Assembly (NCBI GenBank): GCA_017447725.1
Contig: JAFSMX010000031.1
Coordinates: 1 to 43,429 of the forward strand
DNA: 43,429 bases
Source: Bacilli bacterium
GTDB lineage: Bacteria; Bacillota_I; Bacilli_A; RFN20; CAG-826
Direction: 5' to 3'
The notes under the pieces were generated by a model that saw only the letters and a list, made by a program, of their open reading frames with translations, ran no database searches and was not told the DNA's origin. The position numbers were made by a program, and so were the translations under genes. Every line of letters starts with the position of its first letter. Within the stretch, counting starts at the first letter, position 1. Positions 1 through 6,873 of the stretch are shown piece by piece.

Positions 1-127
1 AGAGTAACACAACTTCTTCTTTTGTGTTTTCTTTATCCCAAACAAGACCGTATTTTTTAGACGCCTTTAATTCGGATTCTAACTCTTTAATTTGCTTTAA
101 TAATTGCTCAATATCAAAATCAGCCAT
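1..127 (-). CDS. Type III restriction-modification methyltransferase (Mod), N-terminal fragment
   Basis: This is the 5' end of a gene that runs off the left edge; only 42 codons are visible. The ATG at 127 has an upstream GAGG about 10 nt away. The peptide starts with an acidic/leucine-rich helix and then reads KKYGLVWDKENTKEEVV, which resembles the N-terminal region of type III Mod subunits. In those systems Mod recognises DNA and methylates adenine, partnering with a Res helicase-nuclease. No methyltransferase motif (DPPY or FxG) is in view, so the family call rests on N-terminal resemblance alone. It diverges from an XRE-type regulator with palindromic sites between them, as expected for controlled restriction-modification loci. 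Confidence 0.5.
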   Translation of the reverse strand, partial: MADFDIEQLLKQIKELESELKASKKYGLVWDKENTKEEVVLL

Positions 128-150
128 AGTTCAACCTCGTAGACTAGTAA

Positions 151-232
151 AATCAAGGTTTCCTTGAATACACACTATATTCTACAAAGTTTAACTTGAT
201 TTATCTATATTCAAATCAAGGTTAACTTGATT
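151..232. promoter_or_regulatory. Three spaced operators in the mod/regulator divergent region
   Basis: Three related 19-bp sites share the plan 7-bp arm, 5-bp spacer, 7-bp arm. Site 214-232 has perfect arms AATCAAG and CTTGATT. Site 151-169 has AATCAAG and CTTGAAT. Site 183-201 keeps a good right arm (CTTGATT) and a degenerate left arm. Their centres (160, 192, 223) lie 32 and 31 bp apart, about three helical turns, so bound dimers would sit on the same DNA face. A TATATT hexamer at about 205-210 could be the -10 of the regulator gene, which would put the third site over the transcription start. The likely binder is the XRE protein encoded at 256 (inference). Confidence 0.6.
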
Positions 233-255
233 ATTTGTCTATGAGGAAAAGATAA

Positions 256-537
256 ATGAGATTGAGAGAACTAAGAAATAAGAGCGGTCTAACGCAAAAC
301 GAAATAGCTAATAAGCTTGGTGTTTCTGGGCAAACTATACTTAATTGGGAAAATGGTATTTATGAACCAAAGATTAACCAATTAATAGAATTAGCTGATT
401 TATTTGATGTAACTGTCGATTACCTTATCGAAAGGAAAACAAACTATAATAGCATTAATGCTATTTGTAAAGAATTAGAACGAATCCCCAAAGAAAACAT
501 CATTAACTTTATTAAAGAAGAGCTTCAAAAATTATAG
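256..537 (+). CDS. XRE-family helix-turn-helix regulator, possible controller of the adjacent R-M gene
   Basis: A 93-residue protein with an N-terminal Cro/C1-type helix-turn-helix at about residues 3-58; the recognition region reads SGLTQNEIANKLGVSGQTI, followed by the NWENG motif typical of HTH_3 proteins. The remaining 35 residues are a short helical tail, possibly for dimerisation. The start ATG has a GAGGAAAA site 5 nt upstream. It diverges from the mod-like gene, and the intergenic region carries three regularly spaced palindromes, so it is probably a dimeric autoregulator that also controls the methyltransferase, like C proteins of restriction-modification systems. That role is inferred. 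It could instead be a phage- or plasmid-type repressor. Confidence 0.8.
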   Translation: MRLRELRNKSGLTQNEIANKLGVSGQTILNWENGIYEPKINQLIELADLFDVTVDYLIERKTNYNSINAICKELERIPKENIINFIKEELQKL

Positions 538-556
538 TTCAATCTTCTCAATTGTT

Positions 557-580
557 GAGCCATAATCGCAGGCTCTTTTT
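557..580 (+). terminator. Intrinsic terminator after the XRE regulator
   Basis: GAGCC (557-561) pairs with GGCTC (571-575) around a 9-nt loop, followed immediately by TTTTT. It lies 20 nt beyond the stop codon of the regulator. Confidence 0.65.
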
Positions 581-600
581 CCATTCTAAAAATGCTTTCT

Positions 601-768
601 TCAAAGCTTGTATTTAAAGGCAATTCTTCTTTCAATCTCTATGCACTCTTCGATTGTGATCTCTCCCTTATCTAACAAGCCCTCAAAATACTGTCAATAA
701 CTACCAAACAGGGAAAATATATTACCGAAAAAATCTCAAAAAAGTGCGTTGTAATCAAAGAAAAAAGG
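601..768 (-). pseudogene. Possible degraded reading frame beside the tRNA cluster
   Basis: On the minus strand one frame reads protein-like to a TGA at 601-603, ending with LLDKGEITIEECIEIERRIA, an acidic helical segment typical of a protein C-terminus. Upstream, the same frame is rich in F, L and G but is broken by two TGA codons and has no ATG. I do not recognise the family. It may be the relic of a gene lost when the restriction-modification island was acquired; chance is also possible. Nothing else gene-like is seen between the regulator's terminator (580) and the tRNA terminator (760). Confidence 0.2.
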
Positions 769-790
769 CTAATACAAATATGTATTAACC
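760..790 (-). terminator. Terminator of the tRNA operon
   Basis: On the minus strand GGTTAATACA pairs with TGTATTAGCC (10 bp, one G-T wobble) around a TATT loop, followed by six T residues. It sits 15 nt after the 3' end of tRNA-Thr. Confidence 0.85.
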
Positions 791-804
791 TTCAATTTTT
801 AAGT

Positions 805-880
805 TGGTGCCTTCTATCGGACTTGAACCAACAACCTACCGCTTACAAGGCGGTTGCTCTGCCAATTGAGCTAAGAAGGC
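805..880 (-). tRNA. tRNA-Thr (anticodon UGU)
   Basis: All four arms can be drawn. The acceptor stem is GCCTTCT/AGAAGGC. The anticodon stem ACCGC/GCGGT encloses the loop CTTGTAA, with anticodon TGT reading ACA. The T-loop is TTCAAGT. The 3' CCA is encoded (805-807). It is the last gene of a three-tRNA operon, followed by an intrinsic terminator. Confidence 0.95.
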
Positions 881-892
881 GATTAGGAAGGG

Positions 893-965
893 TGGGCGCT
901 ACTGGGCTCGAACCAGCGACCTCTTCCGTGTGAAGGAAACGCTCTCCCAACTGAGCTAAGTGCCC
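893..965 (-). tRNA. tRNA-Val (anticodon CAC), with acceptor-stem mismatch
   Basis: The cloverleaf is complete: D arm GCTC/GAGC, anticodon loop TTCACAC giving CAC (reads GTG), T-loop TTCGAGC. Two features are odd. The acceptor stem GGGCACT/AGCGCCC has an A5-C68 mismatch. The tRNA is followed by CCC rather than an encoded CCA, unlike both neighbours. A wobble-reading tRNA-Val(UAC) elsewhere would make this isoacceptor dispensable, so the changes may mark relaxed selection; it may also still work after CCA addition. Confidence 0.9.
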
Positions 966-1010
966 ATTTTTGGGAGTAATAACGACATAGTCGTTAACTG
1001 TCTCCCTAAT

Positions 1011-1035
1011 AAAATTGCCCATTTGAGGAGGGCAA
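1011..1035 (-). terminator. Hairpin with T-run between tRNA-Ile and tRNA-Val
   Basis: On the minus strand TTGCCC (1030-1035) pairs with GGGCAA (1015-1020), followed by TTTTATTA. A second hairpin follows at 972-1006 (outer GGGAG/CTCCC, inner AACGAC/GTCGTT) without a T-run. These could be a partial terminator plus RNA-processing structures in the spacer. Transcription must continue for tRNA-Val and tRNA-Thr unless they have their own promoter, which I do not see. Confidence 0.35.
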
Positions 1036-1049
1036 CCTTTTAAATTGTT

Positions 1050-1126
<77 letters not shown>

Positions 1127-1156
1127 AAATTTTGTTGCGCTCTTGAGCGCTTAAAT

Positions 1157-1185
1157 AATATACATTTTATCTATCGATGTTTCAA
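1157..1185 (-). promoter_or_regulatory. Promoter of the tRNA operon
   Basis: On the minus strand a -35 box TTGAAA (1180-1185) is separated by exactly 17 bp from a -10 box TATATT (1157-1162). Both are close to the sigma-A consensus. The predicted transcript starts near 1150 and leads into tRNA-Ile. Confidence 0.75.
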
Positions 1186-1195
1186 GTGTTTATTT

Positions 1196-1231
1196 GAAAA
1201 AGAAAATGCGCACGCATAAGCGCACGCATTT
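1196..1231 (-). terminator. Terminator of the rplM-rpsI operon
   Basis: A 12-bp stem, AAATGCGTGCGC against GCGTGCGCATTT (two G-T wobbles), closes a TTAT loop and is followed by TCTTTTT on the minus strand. It lies about 20 nt after the rpsI stop codon. Confidence 0.85.
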
Positions 1232-1249
1232 AATATACACAACAATGAA

Positions 1250-1642
1250 TTAACGTTTGGAGAATTGTGGAGCACGACGAGCTGCTTTAAGACCGTATTT
1301 CTTACGTTCTTTAGCACGAGCGTCACGAGTGAGCATTCCGGCAACTTTAAGAGTCTTACGATCAACACCGGCTTCTAATAAAGCGCGGGCGATACCAAGA
1401 CGGATAGCACCAGCTTGTCCACTAAAGCCACCACCTTCGACGAATGCTTCGACATCAAATTTAGATTTTGTACCAGTTAGTTCAAGAGGTTGGGAGAGAT
1501 CCATTACCAATGTAGCGTATGGCATATATTTTTCAACGGCTTCGCCATTGACAATAATTTTGCCTTTACCAGCTTTGATATAGACTCTAGCAACGGATGA
1601 TTTACGTCTTCCGGTACCATAGTATTTCTTTGCTTCTGCCAT
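1250..1642 (-). CDS. rpsI: 30S ribosomal protein S9
   Basis: S9 lies at the small-subunit head, and its basic C-terminal tail reaches the P-site tRNA anticodon. The 130-residue length is normal. The N-terminal [14 protein letters not shown] motif, the [19 protein letters not shown] segment and the terminal QFSKR are all diagnostic. It follows rplM by 14 nt with a clear SD (AAGGAGATAAGTTACT before ATG), the standard rplM-rpsI pair. A strong terminator follows. Elsewhere in Bacilli this pair ends the alpha operon after truA; here two genes and a promoter separate it from truA. Confidence 0.98.
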   Translation of the reverse strand: MAEAKKYYGTGRRKSSVARVYIKAGKGKIIVNGEAVEKYMPYATLVMDLSQPLELTGTKSKFDVEAFVEGGGFSGQAGAIRLGIARALLEAGVDRKTLKVAGMLTRDARAKERKKYGLKAARRAPQFSKR

Positions 1643-1656
1643 AGTAACTTATCTCC

Positions 1657-2100
1657 TTACTTCTTCCACACGAGCACTTCTGGTTTTTGGGCTTCGTGAT
1701 GGTGTTCAGCACCTTTGTAAACAAAGAGCTTCTTATAAATTTGACGGCCTAATGGGCCTTTTGGTAGCATTCCCCAGATGGAGCGTTCAACCATTTCTTC
1801 AGGATAGCGTTCGATCATCTCGCCAGCAGTTCTGGCGCGAAGACCTCCGTTATATCCAGACACATTGTAGTACTTTTTATTTTGTAATTTATTCTTACCA
1901 GAGAGGGCAACCTTTTCCGCGTTAACAATAATGACGTAATCTCCGCAATCAACATGTGGAGTGTAGATTGGTTTGTCTTTACCCATTAATTTCACAGCGA
2001 CAAAGGAGGCTAAGCGACCGTATGGGATGCCTGTTGCATCGATGACATACCACTTACGTTCGATCTTTTCTGGTTTTGCGATCGTTGTTTGACGTTGCAT
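1657..2100 (-). CDS. rplM: 50S ribosomal protein L13
   Basis: L13 is an early-assembly protein of the large subunit. At 147 residues it has the usual length. Diagnostic stretches are [17 protein letters not shown] near residue 17, [19 protein letters not shown], and the [14 protein letters not shown]-terminus. The start ATG has a GGAGG site 8 nt upstream. It heads the rplM-rpsI operon, which has its own sigma-A promoter and a leader of about 60 nt that probably serves autoregulation. Confidence 0.98.
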   Translation of the reverse strand: MQRQTTIAKPEKIERKWYVIDATGIPYGRLASFVAVKLMGKDKPIYTPHVDCGDYVIIVNAEKVALSGKNKLQNKKYYNVSGYNGGLRARTAGEMIERYPEEMVERSIWGMLPKGPLGRQIYKKLFVYKGAEHHHEAQKPEVLVWKK

Positions 2101-2160
2101 GTTTTAGTACCTCCAATTTCATTCAAGCAATAATCTTACCGGGACTATTGGTTTGTGCGA
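2101..2160 (-). promoter_or_regulatory. Candidate L13 leader RNA
   Basis: The transcribed leader of rplM contains a hairpin (2128-2150) with stem CAATAGT/ATTATTG and loop CCCGGTAAG, followed by the SD TTGGAGG. Low-GC Gram-positives carry an autoregulatory L13 leader at this position. The placement fits, but I matched only one hairpin by eye. A covariance-model search would settle it. Confidence 0.4.
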
Positions 2161-2165
2161 GAAAA

Positions 2166-2194
2166 ATTATACTTTTTATATTTATATAAGTCAA
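2166..2194 (-). promoter_or_regulatory. Promoter of rplM-rpsI
   Basis: On the minus strand TTGACT (2189-2194), a 17-bp AT-rich spacer and a consensus TATAAT (2166-2171). This is one of the best sigma-A matches in the window. Confidence 0.85.
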
Positions 2195-2277
2195 AAACAA
2201 TTTTAGAAACTGAATTTTCTTATAGAGAATTCAACGACTAATAGAACAAAAGTAACTATTTTTAAATTGTCATTTTT

Positions 2278-2309
2278 CAAAAGAAAATGACGCGGGTTTT
2301 GCGTCATTT
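2278..2309 (-). terminator. Terminator after the DUF296 gene
   Basis: AAATGACGC pairs with GCGTCATTT around a 7-nt loop, followed by TCTTTTG on the minus strand. It lies 23 nt after the stop codon of the PPC-domain gene. The rest of 2210-2277 is AT-rich and shows no gene. Confidence 0.8.
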
Positions 2310-2331
2310 CATCCAAGATTTGCTGGTTATT

Positions 2332-2751
2332 TTAGATTTTGAAGATATTTAATCCGGTTTTAGAATCCTTCATTCTTTCAATGGTTGATTTTGTCAAACC
2401 AATCACACATTCGAAGGTTCCAGAAATGCGGCAATAAGATAGGTGTCCACCATAAACATTAAAGTCTTTATCACCAAAACTTATATGTAAATGAAGGTAT
2501 GGTTCACCATCTTTTCTCGAGACGTTTCCGAGGCATGAAATAATCTCAAAATCTCCTTCGAAACGTTTAGATTTGTATTGTTGTTTTTCAACTTCGTATA
2601 AACCGACTTCGATAAGGTCTGCTGCACCAATTGCAGAGACAAATCCGCCATGGAGGTTCTCGTCTTTAATGATTTTTAAAAGAGACGAGACTACTTCTTC
2701 TCCGCGGTCTAAACGAACAATAATTTTTCCTTCTTCAACTTTATATTCCAT
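2332..2751 (-). CDS. PPC-domain (DUF296) protein
   Basis: A stand-alone PPC/DUF296 domain of 139 residues. Family hallmarks are GGFVSAIGAADLIEVGLYE (about 36-54) and G(N)VSRKDGEPYLHLHISFGD followed by YGGHL, which supplies the conserved histidines of the trimeric fold's metal site. In plants this domain follows an AT-hook and mediates oligomerisation. The function of bacterial stand-alone members is unknown. I take ATG 2751 as start; an in-frame TTG lies two codons upstream at 2757. Neither start has a Shine-Dalgarno site, and the yebC terminator ends only a few nt upstream, which is unusual. Confidence 0.85.
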   Translation of the reverse strand: MEYKVEEGKIIVRLDRGEEVVSSLLKIIKDENLHGGFVSAIGAADLIEVGLYEVEKQQYKSKRFEGDFEIISCLGNVSRKDGEPYLHLHISFGDKDFNVYGGHLSYCRISGTFECVIGLTKSTIERMKDSKTGLNIFKI

Positions 2752-2754
2752 AAG

Positions 2755-2782
2755 CAAATAAAAAGAGAGATAAATCTCTCTT
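2755..2782 (-). terminator. Terminator after yebC
   Basis: A perfect 8-bp stem AAGAGAGA/TCTCTCTT with a TTTA loop and a T-rich tail (TTTATTT) on the minus strand. The stem starts one nucleotide after the yebC stop codon, and the T-run runs almost into the start codon of the DUF296 gene. Confidence 0.8.
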
Positions 2783-2783
2783 A

Positions 2784-3491
2784 TTATAATTCAACGTTGT
2801 GAGCAACGTTTTGAACGTCTTCGAGTTCATCAAGAGCATCGATGAGTTCTTCGAATTTACGTTTGTCTTCTGGATCTTCGATTGTCATCCATTCATTTGG
2901 TTCCATACGAACTTCAGCTTCTTCGAATTCGGTAATTCCCATTTCAGCGAGAACTTCTTTCGCTTTCGCAAATGATTCTGGAGTTACATAGACATAGATT
3001 GTATCTTCGTCTAATTCAACTTCTTGAACATCGACATCGCCAAGAATTAAGGCTTCTTCGACTTCATCGCGGTTTGTTCCTTTGAAGGCTAACACACCAA
3101 GTTGTGTGAAGTTGAAGATAACGCTACCTAAGTGACCACCCTTACGAATAACGTTTGTACGAACTTCAACTAAAGCACGATTTGGGTTATCAGTTAAGGT
3201 ATCGATGATAAGGTAAGAATTTCCTGGTCCGAAGGCTTCATATCTTCCTTCAACGTATGCGACTGCGTCTCCACCTTGTGCTTTCTTAATCGCACGATCG
3301 AAGACGTCGCGTGGAACTGATTTACCACGATATTTTTCATAAACAGCTCTTAAGGCTAAGTTTGTTTTTGGATCTGGGGATCCTTGTTTAGCAGCCATGT
3401 ATGCTTCTTTAGAAGCACGAGCGTATAATGCTGATTTAATTTTTCCTGTACGAGCCATTGCGGCAGCACGGACTTCATGATGTCTACCCAT
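2784..3491 (-). CDS. YebC/PmpR family protein (YeeI/YebC2 type)
   Basis: A 235-residue YebC/TACO1-family protein. The N-terminus MGRHHEVRAAAMARTGKIKS replaces the MAGHSKWANI of classical YebC, which places it near the YeeI (YebC2) branch. Other conserved segments are PRDVFDRAIKKAQGG (about 60-74), the glycine/asparagine-rich NVIRKGGHLGSVIFNF, and the acidic C-terminal LDELEDVQNVAHNVEL. YebC proteins were long listed as transcription regulators. Recent work ties the family, including the B. subtilis YeeI type, to relief of ribosome stalling at proline-rich stretches. It has its own promoter and an SD AAAGGAG 8 nt before ATG, followed by a tight terminator, so it is probably monocistronic. Confidence 0.93.
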   Translation of the reverse strand: MGRHHEVRAAAMARTGKIKSALYARASKEAYMAAKQGSPDPKTNLALRAVYEKYRGKSVPRDVFDRAIKKAQGGDAVAYVEGRYEAFGPGNSYLIIDTLTDNPNRALVEVRTNVIRKGGHLGSVIFNFTQLGVLAFKGTNRDEVEEALILGDVDVQEVELDEDTIYVYVTPESFAKAKEVLAEMGITEFEEAEVRMEPNEWMTIEDPEDKRKFEELIDALDELEDVQNVAHNVEL

Positions 3492-3517
3492 AAGTATTTT
3501 CTCCTTTGGCGTGTATT

Positions 3518-3545
3518 ATTATATGCCTATTGGTGTATTTTTCAA
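3518..3545 (-). promoter_or_regulatory. Promoter of yebC
   Basis: Minus strand TTGAAA (3540-3545), 16-bp spacer, TATAAT (3518-3523), giving a leader of roughly 20 nt that contains the SD. Confidence 0.7.
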
Positions 3546-3556
3546 AGAAAAGTCAC

Positions 3557-4285
3557 CTAATATTTCACTTCAACAAGGTATAAACCCTTAGCGTCAGCTT
3601 TGTAAGATACTGGTTGTCTTGTTGGTTGGCAAAGGATTTCATCAACATCGACAATCTTCATTTTTCCTTTACCTACTTGAATGAGTGTGCCTACTAATAG
3701 GCGCACCATGTAACGCATGAACCCATTTCCTACAAATGTAATGTGTAGATGATGATCAAATTCATCAATTATGATGCGGTAAATGATTCTAACAAAGTTA
3801 TCTTCATCTTCTTCTTTCGTCGTAAAGTTTTGGAAACAGTGTTTGCCTTCAAGAATTTTTGCACACTTTTTCATTTCCTTAATATCGAGCGGTTGATCGA
3901 CAACTTCTTCGTATTTATAACCGAAGGCACTCTGTTCTTGAAGGTTGATAACATAACGATATGTTTTTTCTTTTGCACTTAATCGAGCATGAAAGTCGTT
4001 TGGAACAACTTTAAGTGATTTAACACGGATATCTTTTGGAAGGATGCAGTTAATCGAGTGTCTAAATTTATCTAAATCTCTTTCCTCTTCAATATCAAAA
4101 TGGAATGTTTGTCCTAATGCATGAACACCAGCATCAGTACGACCACTGCCAAAAATTTTTGTCGGAGTATTTCTAATCTGAGATATGGCTCGTTCAATTG
4201 TTTCTTGAACACTAACCTGGTCTGGTTGGTATTGCCATCCTGCATAAGAGGAACCGTCATATTCACAAACAGCTAAAATTCTCAT
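3557..4285 (-). CDS. truA: tRNA pseudouridine(38-40) synthase
   Basis: TruA isomerises uridines 38-40 in the tRNA anticodon arm. The 242-residue length is typical. The catalytic aspartate is Asp51 in GSGRTDAGVHALGQ, preceded by YDGSSYAGWQYQP at the N-terminus. The C-terminal GNGFMRYMVRLLVGTLIQVG motif is also diagnostic. The start overlaps the ecfT stop by four bases (ATGA), so translation is coupled. It ends the ECF operon, as in other Bacilli. No terminator is obvious after it. Confidence 0.97.
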   Translation of the reverse strand: MRILAVCEYDGSSYAGWQYQPDQVSVQETIERAISQIRNTPTKIFGSGRTDAGVHALGQTFHFDIEEERDLDKFRHSINCILPKDIRVKSLKVVPNDFHARLSAKEKTYRYVINLQEQSAFGYKYEEVVDQPLDIKEMKKCAKILEGKHCFQNFTTKEEDEDNFVRIIYRIIIDEFDHHLHITFVGNGFMRYMVRLLVGTLIQVGKGKMKIVDVDEILCQPTRQPVSYKADAKGLYLVEVKY

Positions 4286-5211
4286 TTTTTATGCCTCCTT
4301 GCATTTTCTGCACCAATACCAAATAAATAGAACAAAACACCGCAAATTCCAATGATTAACCATGGTACAAATAATGGGGTTTTGATGGTGAAATCCATTG
4401 CTGAGAACACAATTGTAGCGGCCATAAAAATCGTACAAAGAAGAAGGGCAAATAAATCATTCCAAGCGAAATGAAGCTTATGATAAGTTGTTCGTTTTGC
4501 TTTTGGATTATATCCTCTTGCTTCCATGCTATCTGCCAATTCTTCAGCACGTTGGAAACTAGAAATAAATAGTGGAACGATTAACGAAATAATCGCTTTA
4601 AAACGAGATGAGATTTTACCGTGTTTAAAGTCGACTCCACGACTGGTTTGAGCTTTCATAATTCGTTCAACCTCAATAAGTAAAGTTGGGATAAAACGAA
4701 GAGCAATTGAAATTGTCATGGCAACCTCGTGTGTTGGGAATCTAATTAGTTTTAATGGCTTCATGAACCACTCTAACGCATATGTTAAGTCGAGTGGTTT
4801 TGTTGAAGTAGTAAGTATCATGGTTAATGTAATCATTAGGAATAATCTCAAGATGATTTTTAGGGATTGGAAAATCGATTCCCAATAAATGTCGAGAGAG
4901 CCAATTGAGAAAGCAATATTAACCGCATTCCTAGGCTTAACTAGAATATTGATCAAAAGCAGGAAAATAATTAAAAACCACATCGCTCTAAGAGATTTAA
5001 ATAATGACTTAAATGATGTTTTTGAAATGGCTGCTAATAAGAAAATAAATACAAGCAAAATGCCTCCAATAATGAAGGTCATTTCCCATGTTGAATAAGA
5101 AATAAAAATCGCAACCATTAATAAAATTAATGAAAGTATCTTGATACGAGGATCAAGGCGATGAATAAATGTATCGCGAGGAGTATAGCGACCAAGAGTA
5201 ATGCTACTCAT
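4282..5211 (-). CDS. ecfT: ECF transporter transmembrane subunit EcfT
   Basis: EcfT is the membrane scaffold of group-II energy-coupling-factor transporters. It joins the EcfA1-EcfA2 ATPases to interchangeable vitamin-binding S components. The protein (309 residues) has about six hydrophobic segments. Its coupling helices carry the two Arg-Gly motifs that dock on the ATPases: TSRGVDF and SMEARGYNP. The start overlaps the end of ecfA2 by eight bases. It is expected to serve the folate-type S component (7571) and the QueT-like S component (40618) in this window, plus others elsewhere. Confidence 0.95.
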   Translation of the reverse strand: MSSITLGRYTPRDTFIHRLDPRIKILSLILLMVAIFISYSTWEMTFIIGGILLVFIFLLAAISKTSFKSLFKSLRAMWFLIIFLLLINILVKPRNAVNIAFSIGSLDIYWESIFQSLKIILRLFLMITLTMILTTSTKPLDLTYALEWFMKPLKLIRFPTHEVAMTISIALRFIPTLLIEVERIMKAQTSRGVDFKHGKISSRFKAIISLIVPLFISSFQRAEELADSMEARGYNPKAKRTTYHKLHFAWNDLFALLLCTIFMAATIVFSAMDFTIKTPLFVPWLIIGICGVLFYLFGIGAENARRHKK

Positions 5212-6070
5212 TTTTCGCCCCTCCTTTTTGTTTGGCTATAACATCAACGATATCATCTAGAGACTTAATTTGTTGAAGGTCAAATTTATAACCTTTTTGT
5301 TTAAGTTCTTGAATCAAATGTGTCATTAAAGGTGTTTCTAAGGAATATTCATCAACACTCTTATCAAACAATTCATTTGGTGTACCTTGATAAACAATTT
5401 TTCCATGATCCATCACAATGACATCTGTGGCATAACCATAAACTAGATTCATATCATGAGTCACAACAATTATCGTCGTTCCGTTATCGTGTAACTCTTT
5501 AAACAAAGTCATCATTTCCTTTACGCCACGTGGATCAAGTCCAACTGTCGGTTCGTCAAGAACGATGACTTCAGGTTGCATGGCCATAATACCAGCAATG
5601 GCTACACGACGTCGTTCACCACCACTTAACTCAAATGGGGATTTTTTAAAGAATGACTCATCTATACCAACCTTAAGTAAGTTTTCATGAGCAAGTTTAA
5701 GAGCATCTTCTTTCTTAACTCCAAAATTTGTTGGCCCAAAAGCAACATCTTCTTCAACAGAATTTTCAAATAATTGATATTCGGAAAATTGGAAAACGAT
5801 TCCAACTTTTTGACGTAATGGACGAAGTTTTTTAGTTCGTTCTTTTTTATTACTAGAAACAACGAAATCACCAGCAAAAACCGAACCTTTTGTTGGAATA
5901 AGCAAACCATTTAGTTGCTGAATGAACGTTGATTTTCCGCATCCAGTATGTCCAACAATACATGTAAATGATTTCTCTTTAATTTCGCAATCGATATCGT
6001 TTAAAGCTTCAAAAAGATTTGGTGCTTTATCACCATAATAGAAATCGACGTGGTTGAACTTTAATTTCAT
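5204..6070 (-). CDS. ecfA2: ECF transporter ATPase EcfA2
   Basis: The second ATPase of the shared ECF module (288 residues). Visible motifs are Walker A GHTGCGKST (about residue 41), Q-loop VFQFSEYQLF, signature LSGGERRRVAIAG, Walker B VIVLDEPTVGLDP and H-loop THDMNL. The QLFENSVEEDVAFGP stretch is characteristic of EcfA. It overlaps ecfA1 by four bases (ATGA) and ecfT by eight, so the module is tightly coupled. Confidence 0.95.
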   Translation of the reverse strand: MKLKFNHVDFYYGDKAPNLFEALNDIDCEIKEKSFTCIVGHTGCGKSTFIQQLNGLLIPTKGSVFAGDFVVSSNKKERTKKLRPLRQKVGIVFQFSEYQLFENSVEEDVAFGPTNFGVKKEDALKLAHENLLKVGIDESFFKKSPFELSGGERRRVAIAGIMAMQPEVIVLDEPTVGLDPRGVKEMMTLFKELHDNGTTIIVVTHDMNLVYGYATDVIVMDHGKIVYQGTPNELFDKSVDEYSLETPLMTHLIQELKQKGYKFDLQQIKSLDDIVDVIAKQKGGAKNE

Positions 6071-6873
6071 AACTGTTCCACCACCTCTTCAACCGTTTTT
6101 CCATCAACCTTGATGCCTCTAGCTTCAAGTTTATTTCTTAAAGAAACAACAAACGGAATATCTAATCCAATATCTTGGAGTTGTTTTTCATCCTTTAACA
6201 CTTCTTCTGGCTTTCCTTGGAAGACAACCTTCCCATCATTAAAAGCAATCACTTCATCAGCTTGATACGCTTCTTCAATATCGTGAGTGATGGAGAGAAT
6301 TGTCATGTTTGGATTCTCTCTTTTCATCTTTAGGATTGTTTCACGAATTTCTCTTTTTCCTTTTGGATCGAGCATTGCGGTCGCTTCATCAAAGATTACA
6401 ATTTCTGGATTCATAGAAAGGACTCCAGCAATGGCGACTCGTTGTTTTTGACCACCGGAAAGATTCTCTGGTTCCTTGTCTAAGAACTCTACCATGTTAA
6501 CCTTTTCAGCGTATTCGTTAATAATCGCATCCATGTCTTCTCGCTTGATACAGCGATTCTCAAGACCGAAGGCTAAATCATCACGAACTGTAGCGCCAAC
6601 GAATTGGTTATCTGGGTTTTGGAAAACAATTCCCATTCTGTTACGTAATTCGTGAACAGATTTCTTATCTAAAGTAATACCGAATTCTTTTATAGAATTC
6701 TCATTTGGTTCAAGCAAACCCATTAATAGCTTGGCAAATGTCGATTTACCAGAACCGTTGTGGCCAATAATCGCTACATATTTACCAGCATCAATGCTAA
6801 AAGAGACGTCGTTTATCGCGACGTCTGTTTCGTTGTATTTATATGAGAGATGATTGACTTCAATAATCTTCAT
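6067..6873 (-). CDS. ecfA1: ECF transporter ATPase EcfA1
   Basis: The first ATPase of the ECF module (268 residues). Motifs are Walker A GHNGSGKST near residue 37, Q-loop VFQNPDNQFVGATVRDD, signature LSGGQKQRVAIAG, Walker B IVIFDEATAMLDP (Glu to be activated by Asp-Glu-Ala) and H-loop SITHDIEEA. Its ATG shares one base with the stop of the upstream deaminase gene (TAATG). The C-terminal about 40 residues form the EcfA dimer-contact region. The ecfA1-ecfA2-ecfT-truA order is standard for Bacilli, but the usual upstream neighbour rplQ lies more than 15 kb away here. Confidence 0.95.
   Translation of the reverse strand: MKIIEVNHLSYKYNETDVAINDVSFSIDAGKYVAIIGHNGSGKSTFAKLLMGLLEPNENSIKEFGITLDKKSVHELRNRMGIVFQNPDNQFVGATVRDDLAFGLENRCIKREDMDAIINEYAEKVNMVEFLDKEPENLSGGQKQRVAIAGVLSMNPEIVIFDEATAMLDPKGKREIRETILKMKRENPNMTILSITHDIEEAYQADEVIAFNDGKVVFQGKPEEVLKDEKQLQDIGLDIPFVVSLRNKLEARGIKVDGKTVEEVVEQL

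Noticed and set aside
601-768. Possible reassignment of TGA to tryptophan, suggested by a frame that reads well through two TGA codons
   Set aside because: All confident genes, including a 1342-codon one, use TGG for tryptophan and have no internal TGA, and TGA ends several real genes. A degraded frame is the simpler explanation.
972-1006. Second terminator in the tRNA operon
   Set aside because: The GGGAG/CTCCC hairpin is followed by A residues on the minus strand, so it cannot be an intrinsic terminator for the tRNA transcript.
1257-1583. Plus-strand reading frames opposite ribosomal genes (also at 27736-27990, 28407-28748 and 33797-34249)
   Set aside because: They are antisense shadows of rpsI, rplO, rpsE and rplV with composition forced by the opposite strand, and lack SD sites and recognisable domains.
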